This document shows positions 1 through 10,532 of a DNA stretch of 25,884 nt, in pieces. Position numbers and translations under genes: made by a program. The stretch is from Crocinitomicaceae bacterium. Lineage in GTDB: Bacteria > Bacteroidota > Bacteroidia > Flavobacteriales_D > Crocinitomicaceae. The notes beneath the pieces are model-generated. The model worked only from the letters and a program-made list of their open reading frames with translations. It was not told the origin of the DNA and did no database searches. The DNA lies in the NCBI GenBank assembly GCA_024643585.1, contig JAHEMP010000006.1, positions 1 to 25,884 on the forward strand, given 5' to 3'. The first letter of the stretch is position 1. Each line of letters starts with the position of its first letter.

Positions 1-774
1 GCCGCCGCCAGCGCCACCTCCGTTAGCTCCAATACAACATCCATCGGTACCACCGCCGCCGCCGCCGTAATATCCACCACCGCCGCCGCCGCCAGATGTA
101 CCATAGAAGGGATCAAACCCTCCATTTCCACCTTGACCAAGTGAACCTGGACTTCCAGTAAATCCGCCACCAGACCAAAAAGGCCCTCCTGCGCCACCAG
201 AAGTTTGGGTTCCGCCACCGCCACCTACGACTGTATATATGGATCCCGCTCCAATGCTTCCATTTGGGCATCCTCCAGAACCACCATTGGCAACATTTGT
301 GGCACTACTTGCATTCGTGCCGCCGCCGCCGCCTGCTACAATAATTCTATTCGCAAGTGCATAAGGAGTCACTCTGACATCGGATGCTCCTCCTCCTCCA
401 CCAGAGGGTAAATTTGAAGTCGGTGCCCCGGACCAGCCATTTCCTCCGCCGTTCCATCCACCAACGCTACCTACACCTTGGCCTCCTACATTCAACTGAA
501 GAATTTGCCCTGTCGTTACGGGTAATTGATAAGTCACGACAGCCCCAAAATTACTTGTAGACCCTCCTCCTTTTGCTCCTGCAACAATTATTGTAACGGT
601 ATCCACGCATGGTGGGACAGTCCAATATTGAGCTGAACCTGTGTAGCTAAATGTTACGGAAAGTTGTGAAAACGAACCGAATGAGGTTAATAATGTAAGC
701 AAAATGATACTTAGCAATTTGATTACACTATTATTCTCTCTAGTTTGATTCCATAACAGAGATATTAATTTCAT
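1..774 (-). CDS. Secreted glycine-rich protein, ALK-type glycine-rich domain (C-terminal part beyond window)
   Basis: The frame is open from an ATG at 774-772 down to base 1, giving 258 codons without a stop, so the 3' end lies outside the window. Residues 1-37 form a signal peptide: a long polar start, a hydrophobic core at 18-33 (IKLLSIILLTLLTSFG) and probable cleavage near FSQ. Residues 41-70 (FSYTG, WTVPP, VTIIVAGAKGG) match the N-terminal beta motif of bacterial glycine-rich domains. SGGGGGASDVR at 124-134 followed by NRIIVAGGGGG at 142-152 is the signature of the family that includes the glycine-rich domain of the animal receptor kinases ALK and LTK. From 97 on the chain is dominated by glycine runs, with a Cys-Cys pair at 246-247. 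Many Bacteroidota surface proteins of this kind end in a T9SS domain, but that end is not visible. Function unknown; an extracellular or adhesive role is inferred. Confidence 0.85.
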   Translation of the reverse strand, partial: MKLISLLWNQTRENNSVIKLLSIILLTLLTSFGSFSQLSVTFSYTGSAQYWTVPPCVDTVTIIVAGAKGGGSTSNFGAVVTYQLPVTTGQILQLNVGGQGVGSVGGWNGGGNGWSGAPTSNLPSGGGGGASDVRVTPYALANRIIVAGGGGGTNASSATNVANGGSGGCPNGSIGAGSIYTVVGGGGGTQTSGGAGGPFWSGGGFTGSPGSLGQGGNGGFDPFYGTSGGGGGGGYYGGGGGGTDGCCIGANGGGAGGG

Positions 775-800
775 AGTTATTATTTTTTTAAAGAGACGCA

Positions 801-808
801 CAAAGATG
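801..808 (-). promoter_or_regulatory. Weak -7 element upstream of the glycine-rich gene
   Basis: On the minus strand the bases read CATCTTTG, one mismatch from the Bacteroidota -7 consensus TAnnTTTG, about 27 bases before the ATG at 774. No TTG is seen at the usual -33 distance, so this is only a candidate. Confidence 0.3.
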
Positions 809-960
809 TCTATAGTTGTCCGCGGAGCATAAATTTATTGAAAATAAACCAAAAAATAATGCCTTGTTAATTTTATAACACTTCTTAATTCACTATCGAA
901 GAATTAGAACAAAAAGATAATTATAAAACTGAAATTATGAATCGTCAAATCTGTTCAAAC

Positions 961-989
961 AAAAAAGGAGACCGTTATACGATCTCCTT
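961..989 (-). terminator. Intrinsic terminator of the carA-eno unit
   Basis: The arms 965-974 and 980-989 pair over ten positions with one mismatch around a TTATA loop. On the minus strand the hairpin is followed by six T (bases 966-961), then a short further T-rich run. It begins 17 bases after the eno stop codon, as expected for a rho-independent terminator. Confidence 0.85.
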
Positions 990-1005
990 TTCCAAAAAAA
1001 ATATG

Positions 1006-3392
<2,387 letters not shown>

Positions 3393-3409
3393 TCCGTTAA
3401 AATTTTGGG

Positions 3410-3440
3410 CAAAATTACAAATCTCGTTTTGTTAAACCAA
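3410..3440 (-). promoter_or_regulatory. Bacteroidota-type promoter of carA-eno
   Basis: Read on the minus strand, TTG at 3440-3438 is followed by a 20-base spacer and TAATTTTG at 3417-3410. This matches the Bacteroidota sigma-A consensus (TTG near -33, TAnnTTTG near -7) at all defined positions. Transcription should start near 3404, leaving a leader of roughly 12 bases before the ATG at 3392. Confidence 0.75.
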
Positions 3441-3463
3441 TATTTTGAGGCAGTTCCTTTTGC

Positions 3464-3479
3464 AACTTTTCGAAAGGTT
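3464..3479. promoter_or_regulatory. Operator-like palindrome between carA and the protease gene
   Basis: AACTTTTCGAAAGGTT is a 16-base dyad centred on TTTCGAAA with one mismatched pair. It lies 24 bases upstream of the carA -33 element in the divergent intergenic region. It resembles a binding site for a dimeric regulator, but no regulator gene is nearby and a short dyad in AT-rich DNA can be chance. Confidence 0.25.
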
Positions 3480-3628
3480 TTGAACAATTGCTTCACTTCT
3501 CTTGTTTTCGTTTATGTGATTTTTCACTAGAAATTCCAGCTCTGTTTAATTATTTTCTAATCATCAGTAAGGCGTTGCAATGATTACATTTCTTAAAACA
3601 CATAATTTTTCTTACTTTCACATTATCT

Positions 3629-6600
3629 ATGAATAGTCTAATACAAATAAATCCACCTATGAAATACGCTAAAAAAATCTCGCTCATATTATCATTTTTT
3701 ATATTCACTTTTTTGGGGTTGGCCCAAAATAATTACACCATAAATTTTCAGGATAATAAAATTGATATTCCAGAAAACTTCGTAACCATTGATTTATCCG
3801 CACTTCAGGAATACAATGGCGGCTCTTATGTTTGGGTTCAATTTTATGAAACTCCTAGCCAATTTGTACAAGATGACCTTAAGGCCAAAGGAATATTTCT
3901 TATAAATTATATAGCGAAAAGCACGTATTTGATGTTTATCCCAAAATACATAACCAAACAAGATTTATCAAATTATGGGATACGAGGTTTGATGAACCCC
4001 GATAACGCCATGAAAATGACCTCAAGTTTGTACCGAGGAGATGTTGACAGTTGGGCTAGTCAAGGAAACAAATTTATTCTGAACACCATAATTTATCCAA
4101 ACGTAAATATAGAAACAGCTATTCGTAATTTGTCCTCAAAAGGAATAGAAGTAAAAGAGCAATTCAAAGGTTCTAATCTCCTCATTGTAGCAGTCGATGA
4201 ATCTAACTTGAATTCACTTCCATCACTTCCATTTGTGCAGTGGGTCGAGCAAATTAGTCAACCTGGTGAAAAGGAAGATACAAGAGGTAGAAGTTTGCAC
4301 CGCTCCAATTCTTTGGACACTCAAACTGGGGCTGGCAGAAATTATACTGGGGACGGAATTGGTGTTTTAGTAAGAGACGATGGTATTGTTGGTCCGCATA
4401 TAGATTTTCAAGGTCGAATTGATAACACGGGCGCCAATACAACAGGACAGACGCACGGTGATGGTGTAGCAGGAATTATGGCTGGTGCTGGAAATCTAGA
4501 TCCGTCTATGCGAGGAATGGCAGCTGGAAGTGATATTTATGTATCCAATTACGCATCGAACTTTTTAGACGCTGTAACAACGTCGTTGATTAACGCAGGG
4601 ACAGTTCAAGTCACCAATTCATCCTACAGCGATGGTTGCAACGCGGGTTATACTGCTGGTACTCAAACTGTCGATCAACAAATGAATACAATTCCGACTT
4701 TATTACATGTCTTTTCTGCTGGTAACAATGGCACATCGAACTGCAACTATGGAGCTGGCGGAGGCTGGGGAAATATCACGGGTGGTCATAAACAAGGTAA
4801 AAATGTTATAGCAACAGCCAATGTATTCTTCGATGGAGCGTTGGTTGGTTCAAGTAGTCGTGGCCCAGCATACGATGGTAGAATTAAACCTGATATTGCT
4901 GCAAATGGCCAAAATCAAAATTCAACAGATGAAAACAATACCTACATGTCATTTGGTGGGACGTCTGGAGCTGCTCCTGGTATAGCAGGTATTTCGGCCC
5001 AGTTGTATGAGGCATATGCAGATGCGAACGGTGGAACGCTACCGAAAGCAGCATTAATTAAAGCAGCTTTACTTAATACGGCAAACGATTATGGTAATGT
5101 CGGTCCGGATTTTCAATTCGGTTGGGGAATCGTAAACGGTTTGAGAGCAGCGAAGCTAATTGAAGACAACCGCTTTTTAAGTTCAACCGTTACGCAAGGC
5201 AATACAAACAATCATACTATTTCCGTTCCTGCTGGAACGAAACAAGTTCGTTTTATGGTTTATTGGAGCGACCCAGCAGCTTCTCCAGGTGCAACGACAG
5301 CTTTGGTTAATGATTTAGATCTTACAGTAACAAATACTACTAGTAATACGCTTTTGCCTTGGATATTGAACCCTGCTCCGAATGTTGCTGCAATTACATC
5401 TCCAGCGACAAATGGCGTGGATCACCTAAACAATATGGAACAAGTATTGATAAATAATCCTGCAGCAGGGAATTATACGATAAACATATCTGGTTTTAGC
5501 GTTCCTGTCGGACCTCAAGAATATTTTATTGTTTATGAAATAATTGACCAAAGCGTAACTGTTACCTATCCAAATATGGGTGAAAGCTTTGTCCCAGGAG
5601 AAACAGAGTCAATTCACTGGGATGCTGTTAATACAACTGGTTCCTTTGTTCTCGAATATTCTACTAACAATGGTGCTTCTTGGAATAATATAGCGACAGT
5701 TGGTGCCACAACAACAAATTATGCTTGGACGATTCCTAATTCCGTTACTGGGTCTGCAAAAATTCGAGTAACAAATGGAACAAACGTTGATGTAAGCGAC
5801 GACGTGTTTTCAATAGCTCCACTTGTATTAAATCAACAAATAGTTCAAGTTTGCCCAGACAGCGCTAAATTTACTTGGAATGCGGTAGCAAATGCGCAAA
5901 GTTATGATTTGTACTTGTTGGGTGTAAAATACATGGAAGTGGCAGGTAGCAGTAACACTGTCAATGTTACTATTCCGATCACCAATCCTTTAGCGCCAAT
6001 GTGGTATGCTGTGGTTGCAAAAAATAATACCTTGGGTTGGGAGAGCAGAAGAACTATTGCTAGTTTTCACCCGGGAGGTCTTTTGAATTGCAGTCTTCCA
6101 AACGATCTTGAAATGACAGTCATTAATAACTCAATTGGAGACTTTTCTGCCGCATGTAATAGTGGTGGACCAGCAAATGTGTCGGTAACCATAACCAACA
6201 CGGGAATAAATAGTCAATCCAATTTCCCAGTTTCCTACAAGGTAAATTCCAATACACCAGTGGTTGAAACATACACAGGCACAATTGCTTCAGGACAACA
6301 GGTAACTTATGTGTTCGCAACACCCGTTACAGGATTTACGAACGGGGCGTCTACTTTAACATGCACTGTTTCATTGTCGGGTGATCAAATTGCTTCAAAT
6401 AATGTTCAAATTTTATCTTTTTCGAATCAAATGACAGCTTCTGCCATTCCTTTTATAGAAACTTTTGATCCTTCAGGCATACCTTCCCTTTGGACAATAG
6501 TAAATGCTGACGGTCAAATTACTTGGGAGTTAGACAATGTTGTAGGAAGTTCAGGTACGAGCACAAACGTCTATGGTGTAAATCATTACTCCTACAACAA

Positions 6601-7228
6601 TGCTAATGGAGAAGAGGATATTATCCAGACAGAGGTATACGACCTACCAGCCGGAGCAACAGTTTTAACTTTCGACTTAGCAAAAGCTCAATACAGTGCA
6701 ACCTACACTGATGAACTTAGAGTTGATATCTCTACCGATTGCGGAACGACCTATCAACCTATATACCAAAAGGCCGGTACCGTTCTCGAAACCATTCCCT
6801 ATCAAACTTCAAATTGGACGCCTAGCATAGCTTCGCATTGGCGAAATGAATCAATCGATTTAACAGCGTTCACTCCTGGAAAAGCTATATTTAGGTTTGT
6901 AGCCATCAACGGTTATGGTAATGGAACATTCATTGATAATATTAATGTTACTTCAAATGTCGGGATCGAAGAAAGTAATATGGACGAATTCTTGATTTAT
7001 CCAAATCCAACAAATGATGTTGCTTCAGTTCGCTTTTTCGGTTCAGTTAGTCCAGATGTCGAAATTATCGTTACCAACCAATTAGGTCAAATACTTCAAG
7101 TATTGGGTCAAACGGATATTAATTCAAATGAAATGAAGATTAATTTAAAAGGATATGAAAGAGGTGTCTACTTCATTACTATAAAATCGAACGGTACTAT
7201 CAATACAAAACGATTGGTTAAAAACTAA
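3629..7228 (+). CDS. Secreted subtilisin-family (S8) serine protease with T9SS type A sorting domain
   Basis: Probable extracellular or surface-bound endopeptidase. Two in-frame ATGs exist; the second (3659, Met11) directly precedes a classic signal peptide (KYAKKISLILSFFIFTFLG, cleavage near LAQ), so it is probably the real start. The S8 domain spans about 240-510. The triad is Asp250 (VLVRDDGIVG), His276 (THGDGVAGI) and Ser446 (FGGTSGAAP), with oxyanion-hole Asn366 in FSAGNNG. A region about 520-640 follows, resembling the beta-sandwich that often trails S8 domains. Then come an Ig-like repeat at 642-730, a fibronectin-III-like stretch at 735-815, a CARDB-like segment at 825-930 and a jelly-roll-like domain at 935-1107. 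The T9SS type A domain is at 1121-1199 (FLIYPNPTND ... GVYFITIKSNG ... KRLVKN). The accessory domain names are inferred from pattern. It is the only plus-strand gene, followed by its own strong terminator. No confident promoter was found. Substrate unknown. Confidence 0.95.
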   Translation: MNSLIQINPPMKYAKKISLILSFFIFTFLGLAQNNYTINFQDNKIDIPENFVTIDLSALQEYNGGSYVWVQFYETPSQFVQDDLKAKGIFLINYIAKSTYLMFIPKYITKQDLSNYGIRGLMNPDNAMKMTSSLYRGDVDSWASQGNKFILNTIIYPNVNIETAIRNLSSKGIEVKEQFKGSNLLIVAVDESNLNSLPSLPFVQWVEQISQPGEKEDTRGRSLHRSNSLDTQTGAGRNYTGDGIGVLVRDDGIVGPHIDFQGRIDNTGANTTGQTHGDGVAGIMAGAGNLDPSMRGMAAGSDIYVSNYASNFLDAVTTSLINAGTVQVTNSSYSDGCNAGYTAGTQTVDQQMNTIPTLLHVFSAGNNGTSNCNYGAGGGWGNITGGHKQGKNVIATANVFFDGALVGSSSRGPAYDGRIKPDIAANGQNQNSTDENNTYMSFGGTSGAAPGIAGISAQLYEAYADANGGTLPKAALIKAALLNTANDYGNVGPDFQFGWGIVNGLRAAKLIEDNRFLSSTVTQGNTNNHTISVPAGTKQVRFMVYWSDPAASPGATTALVNDLDLTVTNTTSNTLLPWILNPAPNVAAITSPATNGVDHLNNMEQVLINNPAAGNYTINISGFSVPVGPQEYFIVYEIIDQSVTVTYPNMGESFVPGETESIHWDAVNTTGSFVLEYSTNNGASWNNIATVGATTTNYAWTIPNSVTGSAKIRVTNGTNVDVSDDVFSIAPLVLNQQIVQVCPDSAKFTWNAVANAQSYDLYLLGVKYMEVAGSSNTVNVTIPITNPLAPMWYAVVAKNNTLGWESRRTIASFHPGGLLNCSLPNDLEMTVINNSIGDFSAACNSGGPANVSVTITNTGINSQSNFPVSYKVNSNTPVVETYTGTIASGQQVTYVFATPVTGFTNGASTLTCTVSLSGDQIASNNVQILSFSNQMTASAIPFIETFDPSGIPSLWTIVNADGQITWELDNVVGSSGTSTNVYGVNHYSYNNANGEEDIIQTEVYDLPAGATVLTFDLAKAQYSATYTDELRVDISTDCGTTYQPIYQKAGTVLETIPYQTSNWTPSIASHWRNESIDLTAFTPGKAIFRFVAINGYGNGTFIDNINVTSNVGIEESNMDEFLIYPNPTNDVASVRFFGSVSPDVEIIVTNQLGQILQVLGQTDINSNEMKINLKGYERGVYFITIKSNGTINTKRLVKN

Positions 7229-7236
7229 ATGTCTTA

Positions 7237-7270
7237 TAAAAACACCCTGGGGTTTCTCAGGGTGTTTTTT
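7237..7270 (+). terminator. Strong intrinsic terminator of the S8 protease gene
   Basis: AACACCCTG (7241-7249) pairs perfectly with CAGGGTGTT (7258-7266) around an eight-base loop, extended by A/T pairs and followed by a run of T. It begins 8 bases after the protease stop codon. Confidence 0.92.
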
Positions 7271-7370
7271 TGTGCCTGTTTAATATACTTTATACACTAG
7301 TCATTTTCTTTTATTACTGTAAGTGCACTGTTATGGGCTTAGCATTAACTATTTAAAAAAGCACTGTAAC

Positions 7371-7404
7371 AAAAAAAGGCATCCAAATTGGATGCCTTTT
7401 TTTT
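7371..7404 (-). terminator. Bidirectional terminator at the end of the ribosomal cluster
   Basis: GGCATCC (7378-7384) pairs with GGATGCC (7390-7396) around AAATT. The stem is flanked by seven A on one side and eight T on the other, so it can stop transcription from either strand. For the minus strand it lies just past the rplQ stop and is the natural end of the 17-kb transcript. Confidence 0.92.
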
Positions 7405-7419
7405 ATATAAACTTCTTGT

Positions 7420-8034
7420 TTATTTTTCTTCTGTTGGTTCTTCACCTTCTTCAGTAGAAGCTTCTGCCTCTGGAGCTTCAGTCGCTTCTTCCGCTTTCGC
7501 TTCAGTTGCTTCTTCCGTAGCAACTTCTTCTACCTCCTCTGCTACTACCTCTGTCGCTTCTTCAGCAACAACTTCAGTTGCTGTTTCTTCTGCAACTACA
7601 GTATCATCAGATTTTTTTGCAACACCTCTTCTAGAACGACGTGTGTTTTTCTTCGTTCCTTCATTCGTGTACAATTCGTTAAAGTCAACCAATTCGATCA
7701 TACACATTTCTGCGTTATCACCTAATCTGTTTCCTAATCGGATAATACGAGTGTATCCTCCCGGACGATTTGCAATTTTTGGTGCGATATCACGGAACAA
7801 TTCCGTAACGATATCTTTGTTTTGAAGGTGCTTGAATGCTTCTCTTCTTGAATGTGTAGAATCCGTTTTTGATTTTGTCAAAATTGGTTCTACATATACT
7901 CTCAATGCTTTCGCTTTTTCAACAGTTGTGCTGATGCGTTTGTGCATTAACAGAGAGGTAGCCATGTTAGATAGCATCGCCTTTCTGTGCGCTGTTTGTC
8001 TACCTAAATGATTGAATTTTTTACCGTGTCTCAT
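7420..8034 (-). CDS. rplQ: 50S ribosomal protein L17 (bL17) with acidic C-terminal extension
   Basis: Large-subunit protein. Residues 1-122 are the conserved core ([41 protein letters not shown]) and correspond to the whole E. coli protein (127 residues). A tail follows: a basic patch at 128-141 ([14 protein letters not shown]) and a low-complexity segment at 143-204 that is mostly Glu, Ala, Thr and Val, with 24 Glu and an exact repeat TEVVAEE at 153-159 and 161-167. Extended acidic L17 tails are known from Bacteroidota; their role is unclear. It is the last gene of the cluster, 22 bases after rpoA, and is followed by the terminator at 7371-7404. Confidence 0.97.
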   Translation of the reverse strand: MRHGKKFNHLGRQTAHRKAMLSNMATSLLMHKRISTTVEKAKALRVYVEPILTKSKTDSTHSRREAFKHLQNKDIVTELFRDIAPKIANRPGGYTRIIRLGNRLGDNAEMCMIELVDFNELYTNEGTKKNTRRSRRGVAKKSDDTVVAEETATEVVAEEATEVVAEEVEEVATEEATEAKAEEATEAPEAEASTEEGEEPTEEK

Positions 8035-8056
8035 CTCAATATTTTAAATGCTGTTC

Positions 8057-9049
8057 TTAATCTCTATCCAATTTGTACTTGGCAACGTTCATACCGAAAT
8101 TCAAACCTTTGTTGTCTACTAAGTCTTCCAACTCAGTTAATGACTTTTTACCAAAGTTTCTAAATTTCAATAAATCGTTTTTGTTATAGGATACCAAGTC
8201 ACCCAATGTTTCTACATCTGCTGCTTTCAAACAATTCAATGCACGAACTGACAAGTCCATATCCACTAATTTTGTTTTTAACAATTGACGCATATGCAAT
8301 GAAGTCTCATCGAATTCTTCTGTTTCAGCTTTAACTTCGCTATCCAATGTGATTCGCTCATCAGAGAATAACATAAAGTGGTGAATCAAAATTTTCGCTG
8401 CTTCTTTCAACGCTTCTTTCGGATGAATTGAACCATCCGTTGCAATTTCCAAGACTAATTTTTCATAATCTGTTTTTTGCTCTACACGGAAGTTTTCAAT
8501 TGCAAACTTCACATTTTTAATAGGTGTGAAGATAGAATCGATAAAGATTGTACCGAATGCAGGGTTGCTTGTTTTGTTTTCGTCAGCTGGAACGTAACCA
8601 CGACCTTTGATAATCGTCAATTCCATTTCAATTTTCACTGAAGACTCCATGTTACAAATCACCATATCAGGATTCAAAACTTGGAATGCAGAAGTAAATT
8701 TACCCAAATCACCAGCCGTCAATTTATCTTGACCTGAAATAGAAACCATTACAGTTTCTGAATCTGTACCTTCGATTTGTTGTTTGAAACGAACTTGTTT
8801 AAGGTTCAATACGATCTCTGTTACATCCTCAACAACACCTTTGATTGTTGTGAACTCGTGATCCGCTCCTTCAATTCGAACAGAAGCGATCGCGAAACCT
8901 TCTAAAGAAGAAAGCAAGATTCTACGCAAGGCATTACCTACGGTGATACCATAGCCCGGTTCCAATGGACGGAATTCAAATTGTCCGTGATGCTCATCGG
9001 ACTGAATCATTATTACCTTGTCAGGTTTTTGGAAATCTAAAATTGCCAT
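8057..9049 (-). CDS. rpoA: DNA-directed RNA polymerase subunit alpha
   Basis: The alpha dimer nucleates assembly of the polymerase core, and its C-terminal domain contacts UP-element DNA and activators. The 330 residues match the family length. The N-terminal dimerisation domain runs to about 235, with [20 protein letters not shown] at 32-51. An acidic linker covers about 238-250. The C-terminal domain spans about 255-320, with Arg269 in [13 protein letters not shown] equivalent to E. coli Arg265, the key DNA-contact residue, and [13 protein letters not shown] at 299-311 forming the second helix-hairpin region. It lies between rpsD (16 bases) and rplQ (22 bases), the classic alpha-operon order. 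No anomaly. Confidence 0.98.
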   Translation of the reverse strand: MAILDFQKPDKVIMIQSDEHHGQFEFRPLEPGYGITVGNALRRILLSSLEGFAIASVRIEGADHEFTTIKGVVEDVTEIVLNLKQVRFKQQIEGTDSETVMVSISGQDKLTAGDLGKFTSAFQVLNPDMVICNMESSVKIEMELTIIKGRGYVPADENKTSNPAFGTIFIDSIFTPIKNVKFAIENFRVEQKTDYEKLVLEIATDGSIHPKEALKEAAKILIHHFMLFSDERITLDSEVKAETEEFDETSLHMRQLLKTKLVDMDLSVRALNCLKAADVETLGDLVSYNKNDLLKFRNFGKKSLTELEDLVDNKGLNFGMNVAKYKLDRD

Positions 9050-9065
9050 GTTAATGCTTTGTTTA

Positions 9066-9674
9066 TTATTTAGAATATAATTCGACGATCAACTGTTCCT
9101 TGATAGTTTCAGGGATCATTTCTCTCGCAGGTAAGCTTAAATATTTTCCAGACATATCTGAAGAATTCCAATCCAACCAGTCGTATTTTTTATTTGTTGA
9201 ACTCAACGATTCGTTGATAGACTCCAAAGATTTGGATTTCTCACGAACACCGATAACGTCACCAATTTTAACTTGGTATGAAGGAATATTCAAAATTTCT
9301 CCATTCACAGTGATGTGTTTGTGAGAAACCAATTGACGTGCACCACTTCTTGAAGGAGCAATTCCTAAACGGAATACAGTATTATCCAAACGAGTTTCAC
9401 AAAGTTGCAACAAGTTTTCACCTGTAATACCTTTCATTCGTGAAGCGTGTTCAAACATATTAGAGAATTGACGCTCTAAAATACCGTACGTGTATTTCGC
9501 TTTTTGTTTTTCATTCAACTGAATTGCGTATTCAGATTGTTTTCCGCCACGTCTTTTGTTAGGACCATGTTGTCCTGGACCGTAAGCTCTTTTGTCTAAC
9601 GCTTTGTCTGGGCCAAAGATTGGATCTTTGAAACGACGAGCGATTTTTGATTTTGGACCTATATATCTTGCCAT
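9066..9674 (-). CDS. rpsD: 30S ribosomal protein S4 (uS4)
   Basis: Primary 16S rRNA-binding protein that starts 30S body assembly; in E. coli and Bacillus it also represses its own synthesis. It has 202 residues (E. coli 206). The N-terminus is [20 protein letters not shown], followed by RAYGPGQHG at 29-37. There are no N-terminal zinc-ligand cysteines, so this is the zinc-free form. The S4 RNA-binding domain is at about 93-155 ([32 protein letters not shown]). It is preceded by the largest gap in the cluster, 76 bases, which holds a foldable element (9689-9735) that may mediate S4 feedback. A 16-base gap leads to rpoA. Confidence 0.98.
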   Translation of the reverse strand: MARYIGPKSKIARRFKDPIFGPDKALDKRAYGPGQHGPNKRRGGKQSEYAIQLNEKQKAKYTYGILERQFSNMFEHASRMKGITGENLLQLCETRLDNTVFRLGIAPSRSGARQLVSHKHITVNGEILNIPSYQVKIGDVIGVREKSKSLESINESLSSTNKKYDWLDWNSSDMSGKYLSLPAREMIPETIKEQLIVELYSK

Positions 9675-9688
9675 TTTATTTGTTATTT

Positions 9689-9735
9689 GGAGTACTCATG
9701 AATTAAGGCTTTTCCTTCGACGAGTATTGTTCTCC
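9689..9735 (-). promoter_or_regulatory. Candidate S4 autoregulatory leader between rpsK and rpsD
   Basis: Read as mRNA (minus strand): GGAG (9735-9732) pairs with CTCC (9692-9689), then a five-base bulge AACAA. TACTC (9726-9722) pairs with GAGTA (9697-9693), then an internal loop of GTCG opposite AATTCAT. AAGG (9717-9714) pairs with CCTT (9708-9705) around AAAAG. The result is thirteen base pairs in a bulged, S4-site-like hairpin ending 14 bases before the rpsD ATG. Other gaps in the cluster are 27 bases or less, so the space itself is notable. S4 feedback through leader RNA is established in E. coli and Bacillus; its action here is inferred. Confidence 0.5.
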
Positions 9736-9750
9736 TGTTGTTAATTAAAA

Positions 9751-10137
9751 TTATACTCTTCTTTTCTTTGGAGGACGACATCCGTTGTGCGGAAGTGGAG
9801 TAACATCGATTATTTCAGTTACTTCGATTCCTGCATTGTGTAAAGAACGGATAGCAGACTCACGGCCTCCTCCTGGTCCTTTGACATAAACTTTTACTCG
9901 ACGTAATCCGAAGTCATGAGCTTCTTTCGCGCAATCCTCTGCAGCAACTTGTGCAGCATATGGAGTGTTCTTTTTAGAACCGCGGAAGCCTTTTTTACCA
10001 GCGCTTGACCAAGATATTACTTGACCAGCGTTGTTTGTCAAAGAGATTATTACGTTGTTGAAGGTAGCTTGAATATGCGCTTCACCCGACGCTTCTACTT
10101 TGACATTCTTCTTCTTTTTTTGATTCGCTTTTGCCAT
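9751..10137 (-). CDS. rpsK: 30S ribosomal protein S11 (uS11)
   Basis: Small-subunit platform protein that contacts the mRNA-exit region beside S7 and S18. It has 128 residues (E. coli 129). Conserved blocks: [20 protein letters not shown] at 22-41, [20 protein letters not shown] at 44-63, [15 protein letters not shown] at 84-98, and the basic C-terminus [15 protein letters not shown]. The N-terminus is Lys-rich ([11 protein letters not shown]), as is common in this phylum. It follows rpsM by 9 bases. The unusual 76-base gap to rpsD comes after it, so rpsD may be controlled separately. Confidence 0.98.
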   Translation of the reverse strand: MAKANQKKKKNVKVEASGEAHIQATFNNVIISLTNNAGQVISWSSAGKKGFRGSKKNTPYAAQVAAEDCAKEAHDFGLRRVKVYVKGPGGGRESAIRSLHNAGIEVTEIIDVTPLPHNGCRPPKKRRV

Positions 10138-10146
10138 TGTTATTTA

Positions 10147-10521
10147 TTATTTAGTCACTTTTTTCTTGTTAGCAACTGTTTTTCTTCTACCTTTTCTCGT
10201 ACGAGAATTGTTTTTAGTTCTTTGACCTCTCAACGGTAAACCAGCACGGTGTCTGATTCCTCTGTTACAACCGATATCCATCAAACGTTTGATGTTCAAC
10301 TGTACTTCAGAACGTAAAGCACCTTCTACTTTAATTTCGTTTACTGCGTTACGGATTAATGACAATTGATCATCATCCCAATCTTGAACTTTAATATTTT
10401 CATCGATTTTGCTTTCGCTAAGAATTTTCTTTGCGTTGCTTTTTCCGATTCCATAGATGTACGTCAATCCGATTACACCTCTTTTATTTTTTGGTAAGTC
10501 TATACCTGCAATACGTGCCAT
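10147..10521 (-). CDS. rpsM: 30S ribosomal protein S13 (uS13)
   Basis: Head protein that forms bridge B1 with L5 of the large subunit and touches the P-site tRNA through its C-terminal tail. It has 124 residues (E. coli 118). The helix-two-turn-helix region starts [20 protein letters not shown], with [14 protein letters not shown] at 21-34. The rRNA-binding block is [20 protein letters not shown] at about 83-102, followed by a basic tail [12 protein letters not shown]. It is the first gene of the alpha-operon segment after rpmJ, with 11 bases between. No separate promoter is visible. Confidence 0.98.
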   Translation of the reverse strand: MARIAGIDLPKNKRGVIGLTYIYGIGKSNAKKILSESKIDENIKVQDWDDDQLSLIRNAVNEIKVEGALRSEVQLNIKRLMDIGCNRGIRHRAGLPLRGQRTKNNSRTRKGRRKTVANKKKVTK

Positions 10522-10532
10522 AACTTTCTAAA

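Noticed and set aside
1..350. GC-rich tract of CCGCCG-type repeats as a possible microsatellite or foreign island
   Set aside because: Fully explained by glycine codons (GGC/GGA/GGT) in one open frame.
205..411. Plus-strand open frame in the glycine-rich region
   Set aside because: Antisense of glycine codons in a minus-strand gene with a clear signal peptide and conserved motifs.
882..909. Imperfect inverted repeat (TTCTTAATTC / GAATTAGAA)
   Set aside because: Very AT-rich, bulged, lacks a T-tract and sits in no promoter context; probably chance.
3565..3620. Possible promoter for the protease (TTG, then TAATTTTT)
   Set aside because: Spacer is about 25 bases and the -7 match is imperfect; not reported as a feature.
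7325..7369. Two copies of GCACTGT followed by TA or AA between the terminators
   Set aside because: Two short copies 36 bases apart are not enough to call a repeat or attachment site.
7388..7825. Plus-strand 145-codon open frame rich in Ser, Ala and Val
   Set aside because: It is the antisense of the repetitive acidic tail of rplQ, which lacks stops in several frames; no family resemblance and it overlaps the terminator.
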